A stretch of 64,000 bases of DNA from CAYZWU01 sp964482235. Lineage in GTDB: Bacteria; Planctomycetota; B15-G4; CAYZWU01. Positions 8,020 through 17,900 of this stretch are shown here, piece by piece. The stretch is from positions 18,035 to 82,034 of the forward strand of contig CAYZWU010000021.1 in assembly GCA_964482235.1 (NCBI GenBank), read 5' to 3'. The translations under genes and the position numbers were made by a program. Below the pieces are notes generated by a model. The model was not told the DNA's origin. It did no database searches and worked only from the letters and a program-made list of their open reading frames with translations. Positions within the stretch are counted from its first letter, which is position 1. Each line of letters begins with the position of its first letter.

Positions 8020-8980
8020 GGCACGATCCGCCCTTTCCCCCCTCAGAACCGTCTCCCCTTCCAGGTTCGACACGGCTTCCGCCGTCGCAGGAACCGCTTT
8101 CCTGCTCCCCGGAGTCAACCTCCTTCGTGCCGTCGTCCTTTCCCTTTTCACACTCGCAGCCGCAGAGCGATCGGAAGATATTGGCCGGCGGCGTAACCGG
8201 TTTCGGTTCCTCCCCGGCGCTGCAGGCGCACTGCCGCCTCTCCTCCTCCGCCTTCCTCCTGGCCGCCTCGAGGATGCCGCCCGCTCCAGGCCCTCGCTCA
8301 CGGAGAACTTTGTAAAGGTCTCCCTCGAGAAGCTTCTTCAGGTCGACGCGGCTCGGCTCCTTCTCTCCTTCCGCGATATCGTCGCTTCCGTTGATCAGGC
8401 CTGTCTCGTGCTTGGGGAAGATGATGGCGCGTTCGGGGCAGATCCGGGCGCAGGCCGGGCAGTTCGTCTTGCAGTTCGCGGGGTTCTTCACCTCGAGGCT
8501 TCCCTCCTCCGTCTCGGCGAAGACGTTGAACAGGCAGAACTTCTTGCACTGCATGCAGGAGCTGCACCGCTCCCGGTCGATCACGGGGAACCAGGGGATC
8601 CACCCGTCGTCGGGCTTCTCCTGCTCGGCAGGGAGTGTGCTCCCGGGGCGGCCGTTGGAGCGCTCCTTCAGCCGGTCGACGATGGCTTCCGCGTCTTCCT
8701 CGCGCATGTTCAGGACGGCCGCCTCGCCGGGCAGCTCGGCGCCGGCAAGGTGGAACAGCCACCTGACTGCGCGGGGCTGGCAGGCGATGATCGTCGCGCC
8801 GGCGTGCTCGCAAAGGCTCTTCAGCAGGAGGTCGCGCCGGGCCGCGAGCCCGCAGAGATCGGCGACAGTGCGGACGTCGATGCCGGCATTTTCGAGTCCC
8901 TCGAGAACCGAGCTCGTTCTCTCTTCGGGCACGGCGCGTGCGAGAGCGCAGCGGCAGAAAATCAGTGGTGCGTCGCTCAT
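8012..8980 (-). CDS. Ferredoxin-like protein with two [4Fe-4S] sites and extra domains
   Basis: The ATG at 8980 has AAGGA four bases upstream and gives 322 residues; an ATG at 8992 without a ribosome site is the alternative. An N-terminal domain of about 110 residues contains FCRCA and an HdrA-like pattern (CEHAGATIIACQPR). A bacterial ferredoxin segment follows with CSSCMQCKKFC (139-149) and CKTNCPACARIC (about 170-181). The C-terminal tail is charged and carries CACS and CGCEC, possibly more metal sites. It probably delivers electrons to the radical SAM enzyme encoded immediately downstream, with which it overlaps. It is the first gene of the tight minus-strand row that ends in the ABC transporter. 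Confidence 0.8.
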   Translation of the reverse strand: MSDAPLIFCRCALARAVPEERTSSVLEGLENAGIDVRTVADLCGLAARRDLLLKSLCEHAGATIIACQPRAVRWLFHLAGAELPGEAAVLNMREEDAEAIVDRLKERSNGRPGSTLPAEQEKPDDGWIPWFPVIDRERCSSCMQCKKFCLFNVFAETEEGSLEVKNPANCKTNCPACARICPERAIIFPKHETGLINGSDDIAEGEKEPSRVDLKKLLEGDLYKVLRERGPGAGGILEAARRKAEEERRQCACSAGEEPKPVTPPANIFRSLCGCECEKGKDDGTKEVDSGEQESGSCDGGSRVEPGRGDGSEGGKGGSCRG

Positions 8981-9055
8981 GATATCCTTCATAGCATGAT
9001 GAACGGGTGCCTGCTGCTTGTCACCTCCCCCCCCCTGCCGCGGTCGGAGCGGATC

Positions 9056-10417
9056 CTACTCCTCGCAGATGCAGTAGAGATACTTGTGTCCTCGCAGGTA
9101 GATCTCCTTGTCCTTGATCGCCGGCGAGGCGCTGAACGAATCGTCGAGCGAATTCGTGGCCAGGACCTCGTACTCGGACCCCAGCTTGATCACCTGGACG
9201 ACGCCGTTCCGGCCCGCGAGGTAGACGCGCCCGGCCGCCGACACGGGAGAGGCGTAGACCCCCTTGATGCCTTCCAGCGTCTGCCTGGAGTAGAACGGCT
9301 TTCCCGTTTCCGCATTGAAGCAGGTCAGGTTGCCGGTGTTGACCTGAAGAAAGTAGAGCTTGCCGCCGCAGAGGAGCGGGGATGGGACGTAGGGCGTGTT
9401 CCTGTCGTGGCTCCAGGCGATCGCGTCCGTTCCGGTGATGTCCTTCTTCGCCTGATCGAGGCGGATCGCCAGCAGCGCGCTTCCCCGGAAGCCGCTCATC
9501 ACGTAGACCAGGCCGTCGGCGGCCACGGGGCAGGGAACGCAGTTCCGCGTCATGCCGCCGCATTCCCAGATCACCTCGCCGTTTTTCAGGTCGTAGCCGC
9601 GCACGCGGTTGGTGGCGGTGACGACCACCTGGGCCTTGCCCCCGTTCTCCACCACAACGGGCGAGGACCAGGATGTTCTCTCGTCGCGGTTCTTTCTCCA
9701 GATCTCCTTTCCCGTCTTCTTGTCCAGCGCCACGATGAACGAGTCGCCCTCGTGGTCCCAGTTGACCACCAGGGTGTCGCCATGCAGGGCCGGGGAGTTC
9801 CCCTCGCCGAAGCAGTTGGCCACGCTCTTGTCGCCCAGGTCCTTCTTCCACTTCAGCTTGCCGTTCATGTCGAAGCAGTGGATCCCCCGGGAACCGAAAT
9901 AGGCATAGAGGTGCTTGCCGTCGGTGACGGGGGAGTTGGACGCCATGCTTCCATCCCTGTGCATCCCTTCGTGGGGAAGCTCCCGGGCGGCGGTCTTGCG
10001 CCAGATGACCCTGCCGTCCTTTCGGGAAACGGCAAGGACGAGAAACTCGTACACGTTCTTCGGCTTCGGGGAGCGCATCCTCCTCCGCCTTCCCGAAGAA
10101 GACGGCTCCTCCGGCTCCGCCCCGGCGGACTCGACGACCTCGTCCGTTTCAACGGCCGTGAGGATGAAGATCCTGTCGTCCCACACGATCGGCGTGGCAT
10201 GCCCCATTCCGGGGATCTCGATCTTCCAGCGGATGTTCTTCTCCTCGCTCCATTCGACGGGAGGATTGCCGTGGGGCGCCACACCAGTGTCCAGGGGCCC
10301 GCGCCAGCCGGGCCATTCCCTTTCCATCGAGGAGTCCGCTTCCCTGGCCAGGAGAGCAGGAAAGACACAAAGGACGGCGAAGCCGAGCAGAACGATCGTG
10401 ATGAGCTCTTTTTTCAC
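9056..10417 (-). CDS. Exported PQQ-type beta-propeller protein
   Basis: Starting at GTG 10417, which overlaps the stop of the upstream gene (GTGA), the product has 453 residues. The in-frame sequence upstream of this GTG is the antisense image of the neighbouring gene and is not translated. The N-terminus KKELITIVLLGFAVLC is a signal peptide. Propeller repeats follow, with WRGPLDTGV, KKTGKEIWRKN, AADGLVYVMSG and AAGRVYLAGRNGVVQVI, typical of the PQQ-binding-like family that is expanded in planctomycetes. No catalytic dehydrogenase residues are evident. It is paired and translationally coupled with a homologous propeller gene. It is probably periplasmic; its function is unknown. Confidence 0.85.
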   Translation of the reverse strand: MKKELITIVLLGFAVLCVFPALLAREADSSMEREWPGWRGPLDTGVAPHGNPPVEWSEEKNIRWKIEIPGMGHATPIVWDDRIFILTAVETDEVVESAGAEPEEPSSSGRRRRMRSPKPKNVYEFLVLAVSRKDGRVIWRKTAARELPHEGMHRDGSMASNSPVTDGKHLYAYFGSRGIHCFDMNGKLKWKKDLGDKSVANCFGEGNSPALHGDTLVVNWDHEGDSFIVALDKKTGKEIWRKNRDERTSWSSPVVVENGGKAQVVVTATNRVRGYDLKNGEVIWECGGMTRNCVPCPVAADGLVYVMSGFRGSALLAIRLDQAKKDITGTDAIAWSHDRNTPYVPSPLLCGGKLYFLQVNTGNLTCFNAETGKPFYSRQTLEGIKGVYASPVSAAGRVYLAGRNGVVQVIKLGSEYEVLATNSLDDSFSASPAIKDKEIYLRGHKYLYCICEE

Positions 10418-11727
10418 TTGGCATTCTCCTTCACTTCCTTGTCCCCTGATGTCTTGGGATCGACACAGACGAGGTCGCCCTCGGCGCAGCGGGCGTAGAT
10501 CTTTCCGTTGCAGAGCACCGGCACGGTCCAGCAGAGGCCCTTGAGGACCTGGGCGCGCTGGATCTCGTCGTAGCGGTCCGGGACGGCGTTGGCAATGGCG
10601 AGAAGGCCCTGCTCGCTCAGGATGATGAGCTTGCCGTCGGCCAGCATGAGCGAACCGGTTCCCAGCTTCTGCTGCGACCACTTGACCTCCCCAGTCTCGA
10701 TATCGAGGCAGCGCAGCACGCCGCGGCCGCCCACGTTGCCGTCGAAGCCGTAGATGTGGCCCTCGTGCACCACGCTCGAATTGCACTGGTTGCTCATGTT
10801 CGAGTTGTGCCAGATGTCGGTCAGCCCCTTTGGCCCCACCTTGAGCAGGGCGCAGCCTCTCTTGTAGCCCGACGAGACGAACACCCTGTCGCCGATGAAG
10901 ACGGGATCGGCCGCATTGACGAAGTACGCGGTCTTCCACGGGTAGTCCCAGAACCTCTTCCCCGTGGCCGGGTTGACGGCGACAAGCTTCTTGTCCGAGA
11001 AGAAGGCCACTCCTTCGCGCTTTCCCGACTTGAAGGGCAGCGGCGTGGAATAGCCCGGAAGGCCCTTGTTGCCCTTCCAGGCGATGGATCCGTTCTTCTT
11101 CTTCAGGGCGATGCCGCCGTCTCCGGCATTGATCACCAGGAGATTGCCCGACACGAGCACCGAACCGGCGAAGCCCCACTTCGGCGGCATGAGGCCGTCC
11201 TTCTCCTGGATGTTCCGCGACCAGACAACCTTGCCCGTCGCCGCGTCGAGGCAGAGCACCAGGCCGGTCTTGCTGAAGGTGTAGATCCGGTCCCCGTCGA
11301 CGGTGGGCGTGGCGCTGGGTCCGCCCTTGTAGTAGAGGGGATCGAGCTTGCTGGTATAGGTGTGCTTCCAGATCTCGTTTCCCGTGGCCGCGTCGAGGCA
11401 GAAGATCTGATCTTTCTGGTCCTCGTCCTTGGCCGATGAGGCCGTGTTGCCCATGGTGTAGAGGCGGCCGCCGGAGATGGTCATCGAGGAGAACCCCGTT
11501 CCCACGGAGACGCGCCAGACCACCTCGGGGCCCGATTCGGGCCACTTGGCCATCCAGTCCTTCTCCTGGGAGATGCCGTCTCTCGCCGGTCCGCGCCAGT
11601 GCGGCCACTCGGCTGGATTTTCCGGCTCGGCGGTCGCGGCTCCGGGGCCTGCAAGCAGTACGGTCAGGAGGAATGCCGAAAGGGCCGCGCAGAGGAGGTT
11701 CGAGGAACGAGGAATCTTGATTCTCAT
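10414..11727 (-). CDS. Exported PQQ-type beta-propeller protein
   Basis: This 437-residue protein has a clear signal peptide (hydrophobic about 11-30, AATAEP cleavage region). The mature part begins WPHWRGPARDGISQE, a signature of planctomycete/verrucomicrobial exported PQQ-type propellers. Repeats include GGRLYTMGN, DAATGNEIWKHTY, DGDRIYTFSKTG and DIETGEVKWSQ. It ends in GTGA shared with the next gene, so the two are a coupled pair and may be co-localised in the periplasm. GGAG lies nine bases before the ATG. Function beyond a binding or scaffold propeller cannot be assigned. Confidence 0.87.
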   Translation of the reverse strand: MRIKIPRSSNLLCAALSAFLLTVLLAGPGAATAEPENPAEWPHWRGPARDGISQEKDWMAKWPESGPEVVWRVSVGTGFSSMTISGGRLYTMGNTASSAKDEDQKDQIFCLDAATGNEIWKHTYTSKLDPLYYKGGPSATPTVDGDRIYTFSKTGLVLCLDAATGKVVWSRNIQEKDGLMPPKWGFAGSVLVSGNLLVINAGDGGIALKKKNGSIAWKGNKGLPGYSTPLPFKSGKREGVAFFSDKKLVAVNPATGKRFWDYPWKTAYFVNAADPVFIGDRVFVSSGYKRGCALLKVGPKGLTDIWHNSNMSNQCNSSVVHEGHIYGFDGNVGGRGVLRCLDIETGEVKWSQQKLGTGSLMLADGKLIILSEQGLLAIANAVPDRYDEIQRAQVLKGLCWTVPVLCNGKIYARCAEGDLVCVDPKTSGDKEVKENAK

Positions 11728-11867
11728 GTGAGGTGCTCCGGGGGTGCCTGGTGCCGTGTACTGTCGCAGCTTTGCATGTTAGAGAAGGCCGTGGAGAGAA
11801 ACAATTCCCATTTTACTAATTCGATTTGAAGCGGCACACGATTTTCGACGAGGAAGGGGAACGGAAG

Positions 11868-11909
11868 AAGAGCCCGCCGGCAGCCTCTGTCCGCCGCCTG
11901 CGGGCTCTT
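11868..11909 (-). terminator. Candidate rho-independent terminator for the 11988-13115 gene
   Basis: AAGAGCCCGC (11868-11877) and GCGGGCTCTT (11900-11909) form a perfect 10-bp stem about 80 bases downstream of the minus-strand stop at 11988. On that strand the hairpin is followed by TTCTTCCGTTCC, a moderately U-rich tail. Confidence 0.55.
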
Positions 11910-11987
11910 AGGGTCAGGTTGGTTTCACGTTGTTTCCGGTTCGATACGTACAGGAAGAATCAGGGATTCCCCGATTCATTCCACTGC

Positions 11988-13115
11988 TCAAGGAACAACT
12001 TCAACGACAATGCCGTCCTGGTGGGTGGCTGTCGGATACTGGCCCACTCTCAGGTAGAGATCCCAGATGCCGAGCGGTGCGGCGTTGGGAATCATCATGG
12101 AGCGGTTGACGGTGAGCATCTGGCCGGCCGCCAGGGTCAGGTTGACAGGACCGGCAAGGGTGATCTCGTTGGTCGACTGCTGCTGCTGCCCCACCAGCCA
12201 GGCCTGCGTGGTCTGCGTGCTGGCGGTATGGTTCAGCAGGGTGACCTCGAACCTGATCACCGATCCCCGCTGGCCTTTGATGTAGCGCGGGTTCAGCGCC
12301 GCGGTGATCGGATAGAGCCCTTCGGCTCCATAGAGATCGATCTGGTACGCGGTGCTGTTCTCCCAGTGGATCGTCCAGAGGTAATGGCCGTCCCAGCAGA
12401 TGTCGCGAGGATTCGAGTAGGGAGCGCCGATCGTGTTCAGGAGGGCGCCCGTTGCGGCATCGTACCGGTGCAGCGTCGAGTCGGACCAGTTGCTGTCCCA
12501 GATGCACATGCCGTCCCAGGCCGCGCCGATCGTGTTCGTGCCGGCGCAGACGAAGGAAAAGACGTTGGCGCCGGTGTAGTAGTCGTCCTGGAACATGGAA
12601 TAGACCCAGTGGTCAGCCGCCCAGAGCCACTGGTCGGCATGAGGCGTGTCGGTCTTGCCCCACGTCAGGCCGTATCCCCCGGAAGAGGGCTGCGAGTAGG
12701 CGACCGTCCCGGTGCCCTTGTCCGTGAAGTCGGCCATGTAGGTGTTGTAGCCATTCTGGATCAGGTAGCGGCCGTCCCAGGCGAGGCCGTGGCTGCCGCT
12801 GGAGCTGGCGGACGGGAAACTGTTGAGAACAGCACCCGTGGCAGGATCGAGCTCGTAGATCGTATAGTATGTCAAGCTAGATACAAAGAGCGAGGCATTA
12901 GCCTGAGATCCTTCGCAGACCCAGACGATCGACTGGCATCCATCTGGGACGGGAATCTGGTGCACGACAGTCTCCGGCGCCAGACCGGAACCCGGTGTGG
13001 TGACCCCGGTGGACTGCAAGGTCAGATCATCGCGGCCGTCACCATCGGCGTCAATAGCAGCGGCAAAGGAAGTCATCAAAGCGAATGCAACAGCGAGAGT
13101 GATGAATTTTCGCAC
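11988..13115 (-). CDS. Secreted beta-propeller-like protein of unknown function
   Basis: The GTG at 13115 follows an excellent ribosome site (TGGAGGAA, six-base spacing) and opens directly into a signal peptide (VRKFITLAVAFALMTSFAAA). The 375-residue product has an Asp-rich IDADGDGRDDL stretch, as in calcium-binding or thrombospondin-type segments. Loosely repeated units follow (HGLAWDGRYL, GLTWGK, GAAWDGMCIW, DICWDGHYLWTIHW) that suggest a six- or seven-bladed propeller. The C-terminal 100 residues look like an immunoglobulin-like domain (SVIRFEVTLLNHTAS, then IWDLYLRVG). It is probably extracellular or on the cell surface. No enzyme motif is seen. Confidence 0.75.
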   Translation of the reverse strand: MRKFITLAVAFALMTSFAAAIDADGDGRDDLTLQSTGVTTPGSGLAPETVVHQIPVPDGCQSIVWVCEGSQANASLFVSSLTYYTIYELDPATGAVLNSFPSASSSGSHGLAWDGRYLIQNGYNTYMADFTDKGTGTVAYSQPSSGGYGLTWGKTDTPHADQWLWAADHWVYSMFQDDYYTGANVFSFVCAGTNTIGAAWDGMCIWDSNWSDSTLHRYDAATGALLNTIGAPYSNPRDICWDGHYLWTIHWENSTAYQIDLYGAEGLYPITAALNPRYIKGQRGSVIRFEVTLLNHTASTQTTQAWLVGQQQQSTNEITLAGPVNLTLAAGQMLTVNRSMMIPNAAPLGIWDLYLRVGQYPTATHQDGIVVEVVP

Positions 13116-13840
13116 CTTCTGTTTCCTCCAATGTGATTCCGACAGGTTGTGTTCGACTTCAACGGTCTGCCTGTCCGTTGGAACTGTTCGCCGGAATGAG
13201 AGGAGGGCGGTTCTTCTCGAATCTTCGAGATTTTCTCGAACCACTCGACTGTTCTCCTTTTCGTTACCTCCTTTCCCTGAAGGCCGTTTCATTGGCCCGA
13301 GTCGAGTGAAGCGTAGTCGCCTGGATTCCCATGACGAAGCTCTCCTCTATCCGGCAGTTCAAGGAATCCGCGCGTATCGATACCAGCCCCGTTGAAGCAG
13401 GATGACGGCTCGTGTTTCAGGCAGAACGAACCGCTGCTGCCATCAGGACAGATTTGCGCAGATTTTCTTGACTGTGATCAAAATCCCGAGTTCAACAACC
13501 CGAATGATACCACGTTGCACCGGAACCACGTCAGCAGGTCGTTGATGGAGTGAATCGAGATCCAAAGCAAGAGCATTCGTTTCGGTTCGAGGTGCCAGAT
13601 CCCGGCGAATCAGTGGATTCGCTTAGGAGTTGACAACAGGGAACCGGTGCAAAAGAATCGCTTCGGGATCGAACGACTTTCTCGACGACCTGCTAGGTGT
13701 ATTCCCTTAGATACCGATCCAGAGGTGAATTTCTGAGGTGTTTTCCGAATCCTTGATGTTGGAAAAAGCATATCAAAAAATACCTGCCAAAGGAACAAAA
13801 ATTGTTGAATTCTGAAAGTTCATACAAGGATCGGTTCGCC
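13116..13840. other. Intergenic region between divergent genes
   Basis: This 725-base stretch is AT-richer than its flanks beyond about 13480. I see no convincing gene in it; the short frames lack ribosome sites and coding character. A plus-strand TTGACA at 13631-13636 with AAGAAT 17 bases later is a possible promoter for the gene at 13841, though it would leave a leader of about 175 bases. The minus-strand gene at 11988-13115 must also have its promoter here. Confidence 0.4.
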
Positions 13841-14773
13841 ATGCGCTGCCCGCCACTGCTGCTGTTCGCCATTCTCGCTGCCCTGTTCGCTCTGGTTTCG
13901 TGCGAGGAGGAAAAAGCTCCCGCCGCTTCTTCGAGATCGGACTTCATCCGCTTCGTTCCGGAGGGCAGGGAAGGCGGCCTTCTCGAAACGGCCGTTGTCT
14001 CGTACAGGAATCGCGACGGCGTGCGAGTCGATCTCATCGCCGCCGTTCATCTTGCCGAACCGGAATACTACGACACCCTCGAGCTGCTCTTTCCAGGGTA
14101 CGATTCGCTCCTCTACGAACTGGTGGCGCCCAAGGACGCCATTCCCCAACCGGGGCGGAAGGACGACAACCTGCTCAGCCGGATGCAGAAGCGGCTTTGC
14201 CGGGCCATGGACCTCGACTACCAGCTCGATGCCGTCGACTACAGCCGCGACAACTTCGTTCATGCCGATCTCACGCCGGAGGATTTCGCCAGGATCTGGC
14301 GCGAGCGGGGGGAAACTCTCTGGTCGCTTCTCTTCAGCTTCATGAAAGCCCAGTACAAGGCCATGGAAGAAGGGATGGGGCAGCACCTCACGAGCCCAAG
14401 GATCTTCGAGGCCCTGCGCAGTCCGGACAGCGCCGAGAGATTCAAGTATCTCCTGGCCCGCGAATTCGAGCACATCGAGGCCATGCTGGCCGGACTCGAG
14501 GAGGAAGGGAACGAGAAGGGATCCGAGAAGCGCGGCTCGATGCTGATCGGCGAGCGGAACCGGGCCGCCGTCGATGTCCTGAAGAAGGAGATGGCCAGGG
14601 GGCAGAGACGGCTCGGCATCTTCTACGGCGCGGCGCACATGCCCGACTTCGAGATCCGGCTGCAGGGAGAGCTGGGATTCGCGAAGACGAAGCAGTCATG
14701 GCTGACGGCCTGGGAGATCAAGCCGCGCGCCGACGCTTCCGAAGGCCGGGGCAGCCGGCATTCCGGACGCTAG
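13841..14773 (+). CDS. TraB/GumN-like lipoprotein
   Basis: The ATG at 13841 (AAGGA ten bases upstream) gives 310 residues with a lipoprotein signal: MRCPPLLLFAILAALFALVS followed by Cys21. The body matches the TraB/PrgY/GumN/TIKI superfamily in three places: an N-terminal AAVHLAEPEYYDTLE, the acidic YELV in DSLLYELVAP, and the C-terminal ERNRAAVDVL with IFYGAAHMPDFE, where the GxxH-type motif (GAAH) sits. TIKI members are metal-dependent proteases and bacterial members are mostly uncharacterised. As a lipoprotein it probably faces the periplasm. It stands alone on the plus strand, with about 200 bases before the next gene. Confidence 0.7.
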   Translation: MRCPPLLLFAILAALFALVSCEEEKAPAASSRSDFIRFVPEGREGGLLETAVVSYRNRDGVRVDLIAAVHLAEPEYYDTLELLFPGYDSLLYELVAPKDAIPQPGRKDDNLLSRMQKRLCRAMDLDYQLDAVDYSRDNFVHADLTPEDFARIWRERGETLWSLLFSFMKAQYKAMEEGMGQHLTSPRIFEALRSPDSAERFKYLLAREFEHIEAMLAGLEEEGNEKGSEKRGSMLIGERNRAAVDVLKKEMARGQRRLGIFYGAAHMPDFEIRLQGELGFAKTKQSWLTAWEIKPRADASEGRGSRHSGR

Positions 14774-14977
14774 GCGACCCGGAAACGAACTTTTCACGAA
14801 TTAGTTGAAATTTCTCCTTCCCCACCCGCGTTTCCACAAGCGCTTGGAAGCACCTCGGCAAAGAGGAAAAGAGGACTCCCGCAGACCGGTCCCAGGGGAC
14901 GACCTGTAACACCTCCGCGCTGATATTCCATTCACGGTTATACCAACCGAGACAATCTTGTGGAAAAGGAGAAAACG

Positions 14978-17900
14978 ATGAACCGATGGTTGCCCCTGTT
15001 TCTGATTACCCTTTCGGTCCTCCTGTCAGGACCGGTTCTGGCCGACGGGAATCCGTCCCGGAAAGTCGAGTTCAGCGATAGCTGGGGAGATCCCGGCTTC
15101 AACCTGATCTCCCAGTCGAAATCGGGACTGGAGATCGTCTATTCAGTTCCCTACGTGGAGTTCACCGAGATGTCGGTGGACGGAAAATCGTACACCAACG
15201 TGTCTCTGCCCGGCGCGGTCCTGGGAAAGGATGCCGGTCTGCCCAACCTGCCCGGCGTCAGCCGCTTCTTCGCCTTCCCCCAAGGCGCGACGGTGACAAT
15301 GGATCTTCTGCAGAGCAGGAGCCGCACCGTCAAGGACCTCCGGATCCTGCCCGCCCCGCCGATCCCGAGGGAGGACGACGACTCGCCGCCCGTCTACATC
15401 GAGGATCCGGCGATCTACGGCAGCGACGACTGGTTCCCGAACCGGCCGGTGCTGAGCTCCGAGCCTTACAGCATGCGCGGCGTGGACGTGGCCCTTCTCG
15501 GCATCACGCCCTTCGTCTACAACCCCGTCAAGGGGGAGCTCGTGATCTTCACCGACATCAGGATCCGCGTGAACTTCGACGGCGGTGACGGCGTCTTCGG
15601 CGGCAGCCGCCTTCGCAGCCGCTGGTTCGAGCCTATGCTGAAGAGGGAGATCATCAACTTCGCCTCCCTGCCGGCCCTCGACGCGATCCAGAGGCCCGCC
15701 GGCCGCGGCCCGGGCCGCGACGAGGAATGCGAGTACATGATCTTCATCCCCAACGATCCCGCGTTCCAGACCTGGGCCGAGGTGATCAGGGATTTCCGCG
15801 TGAAGCAGGGGATCAGCACGAACATCTTCAACATCGCCGATCTCGGCGGAACGGCCAACGCCATCGAGAACAAGATCAACTCCGCCTACAACAACTGGAC
15901 CACGCCGCTGGCCGCCGTCCTCCTTCTCGGCGACACCTGCGACATGCCCACCAGGACCTGGGGCGGCACCTGCCTCTCGGACAACATCTACGCCGACGTG
16001 GACGGCGACGACCTGCCCGACGTCAACGTGGCCAGGATCACGGCGCGGAGCAACAGCGAGCTTTCCGAGATGGTCGGCAAGTTCGTGGACTACGAAACGA
16101 ATCCTCCCACTTCGGGGGTCTTCTACAACCGTCCGCTCTTCGCAGGCGGATGGCAGACGGAGCGCTGGTTCATCCTCTGCACCGAGGTGGTCTACGGTTT
16201 CATGGCCAACGAGCTGGGCAAGAATCCCAGGCGCGAGTACGCGATCTACAGCGGGTCGCCCGGCAGCGAATGGTCCACGAACACCAACACGCACATGATC
16301 GTCGACTACTTCGGTCCTTCGGGACTGGGCTACATCCCCGCCACTCCCGCCCACCTGACCGACTGGAGCGGGAACGCCGCAGGGGTGAACAGCCACATCA
16401 ACTCGGGCGCCTTCTGGGTGCTGCACCGCGATCACGGCAGCGAGACGGGCTGGGGCGAGCCGGACTACTCGATCTCCGACCTCTACAACCTCTACACCAA
16501 CGACCTGCCCTTCGTCCTGTCGATCAACTGCCTCACGGGCAAGTACGACTACAATCCCGAGAGCTTCGCCGAGGCCTTTCACCGGCTGGATCACGGCGCC
16601 CTCGGCCTGATCGCCGCGTCCAACACCTCCTACTCCTTCGTGAACGACACATTCGTCTTCGGCATCCACGACTCCATGTGGCCCGAGTTCGATCCCTACA
16701 ACCTCACGGGAAGCGATGAGAAGGTGCTGATGCCCGGTTTCGCAAACCAGTTCGGCAAGTGGTACCTGGAGAGCAGCAGCTGGCCCTCCAATCCGGGCAA
16801 CAAGGACATCACCTACCACCTGTTCCACATGCACGGCGATGCCTTTACCCAGATCTACTCGCAGGTGCCGCAGAACCTGAGCGTCTACCACGAGAGCCTG
16901 ATCGACGCGAGCGCCACCTCCTTCGCGGTCACGGTGAACAACGGCTCGTTCATCGCCCTCACGCAGGACGGCGAGATCCTCGGCACGGCCGACGGAACGG
17001 GCGGCTCGGTCAACGTCGCGTTGAACGCGCCACTCAGCGTGGGAACGATGATCGTCACCATCACCAAGCCCAACTACTACCGTTACGAGGCCCAGGTCGT
17101 CGTGGACGACACGAACTATCCGCCCAACCTCCCGTCCATCGATGGTCCGGACGAGGTGATCATGGGCGTGCTCCAGCCCTTCACCGTGGAGACGTGGGAC
17201 TCCGACGGCGACGACGTCTACTTCCGGTTCGAGTGGGACGAGGGCCCCTGGTCGCCCAGCGACTGGTTCGGTCCCTACCCGGAGAACAGCCCGCAGGTCA
17301 TCTCCCACGCCTGGGCCATGAACTCTCCCGCGGCAACGACCTACGAGGTGCACGTCCAGTCCATGGACGACCGCAACGGAAACGGCATCCCCGACGAGGG
17401 ACCCGAGGCGGAAAGCGACTGGAACTCGACGCACTTCTGGATGGTCAACCGGCCGCCGGAAGCCACCTTCACCGGCGAGACGCACCAGGGCTACAGGAAC
17501 GTGGAGTACACGTTCACCGCCACGGGGAGCGATCCCGACGGCCACGACATCTTCTTCAAGATCCACTGGGGCGACTGGGAGAGCACCGACGTCATGGGAC
17601 CCTACCCATCGGGTACGACCATCACGATGTCGCACTCCTACGACGAACCGGGAGGAGTCTGGCCCGCCGTCAAGGTCTGGGACGACCACGACTGCAACGG
17701 AAGCCACGAAGGCGGCACCGCGGTCATGTCGGACACCTGGTACCTGAACATTCTCAACCAGACTCCCGCGGTCCCCAACCTGAACGCGAAGGTCACCGCG
17801 GGCCCCGTGTACTACGCCTTCGCCTTCGGAACATCCACTTCCGATCCTGAAGGCGACGACGTCTTCTACCAGTTCGACTGGGGCGAAAAGAACCACCTGC

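Noticed and set aside
6448..8301. Longer start for the radical SAM protein
   Set aside because: The extra N-terminal Arg-rich residues are the out-of-frame image of the ferredoxin-like gene; a GTG at 8019 with a ribosome site fits better.
9056..11608. An 850-residue fused beta-propeller protein
   Set aside because: Its first 397 residues are a shadow of the neighbouring propeller gene; the true start is GTG 10417, coupled by GTGA.
13610..13798. Possible 62-codon minus-strand gene
   Set aside because: No ribosome site, no recognisable sequence and no coding bias; it lies in AT-rich intergenic DNA.
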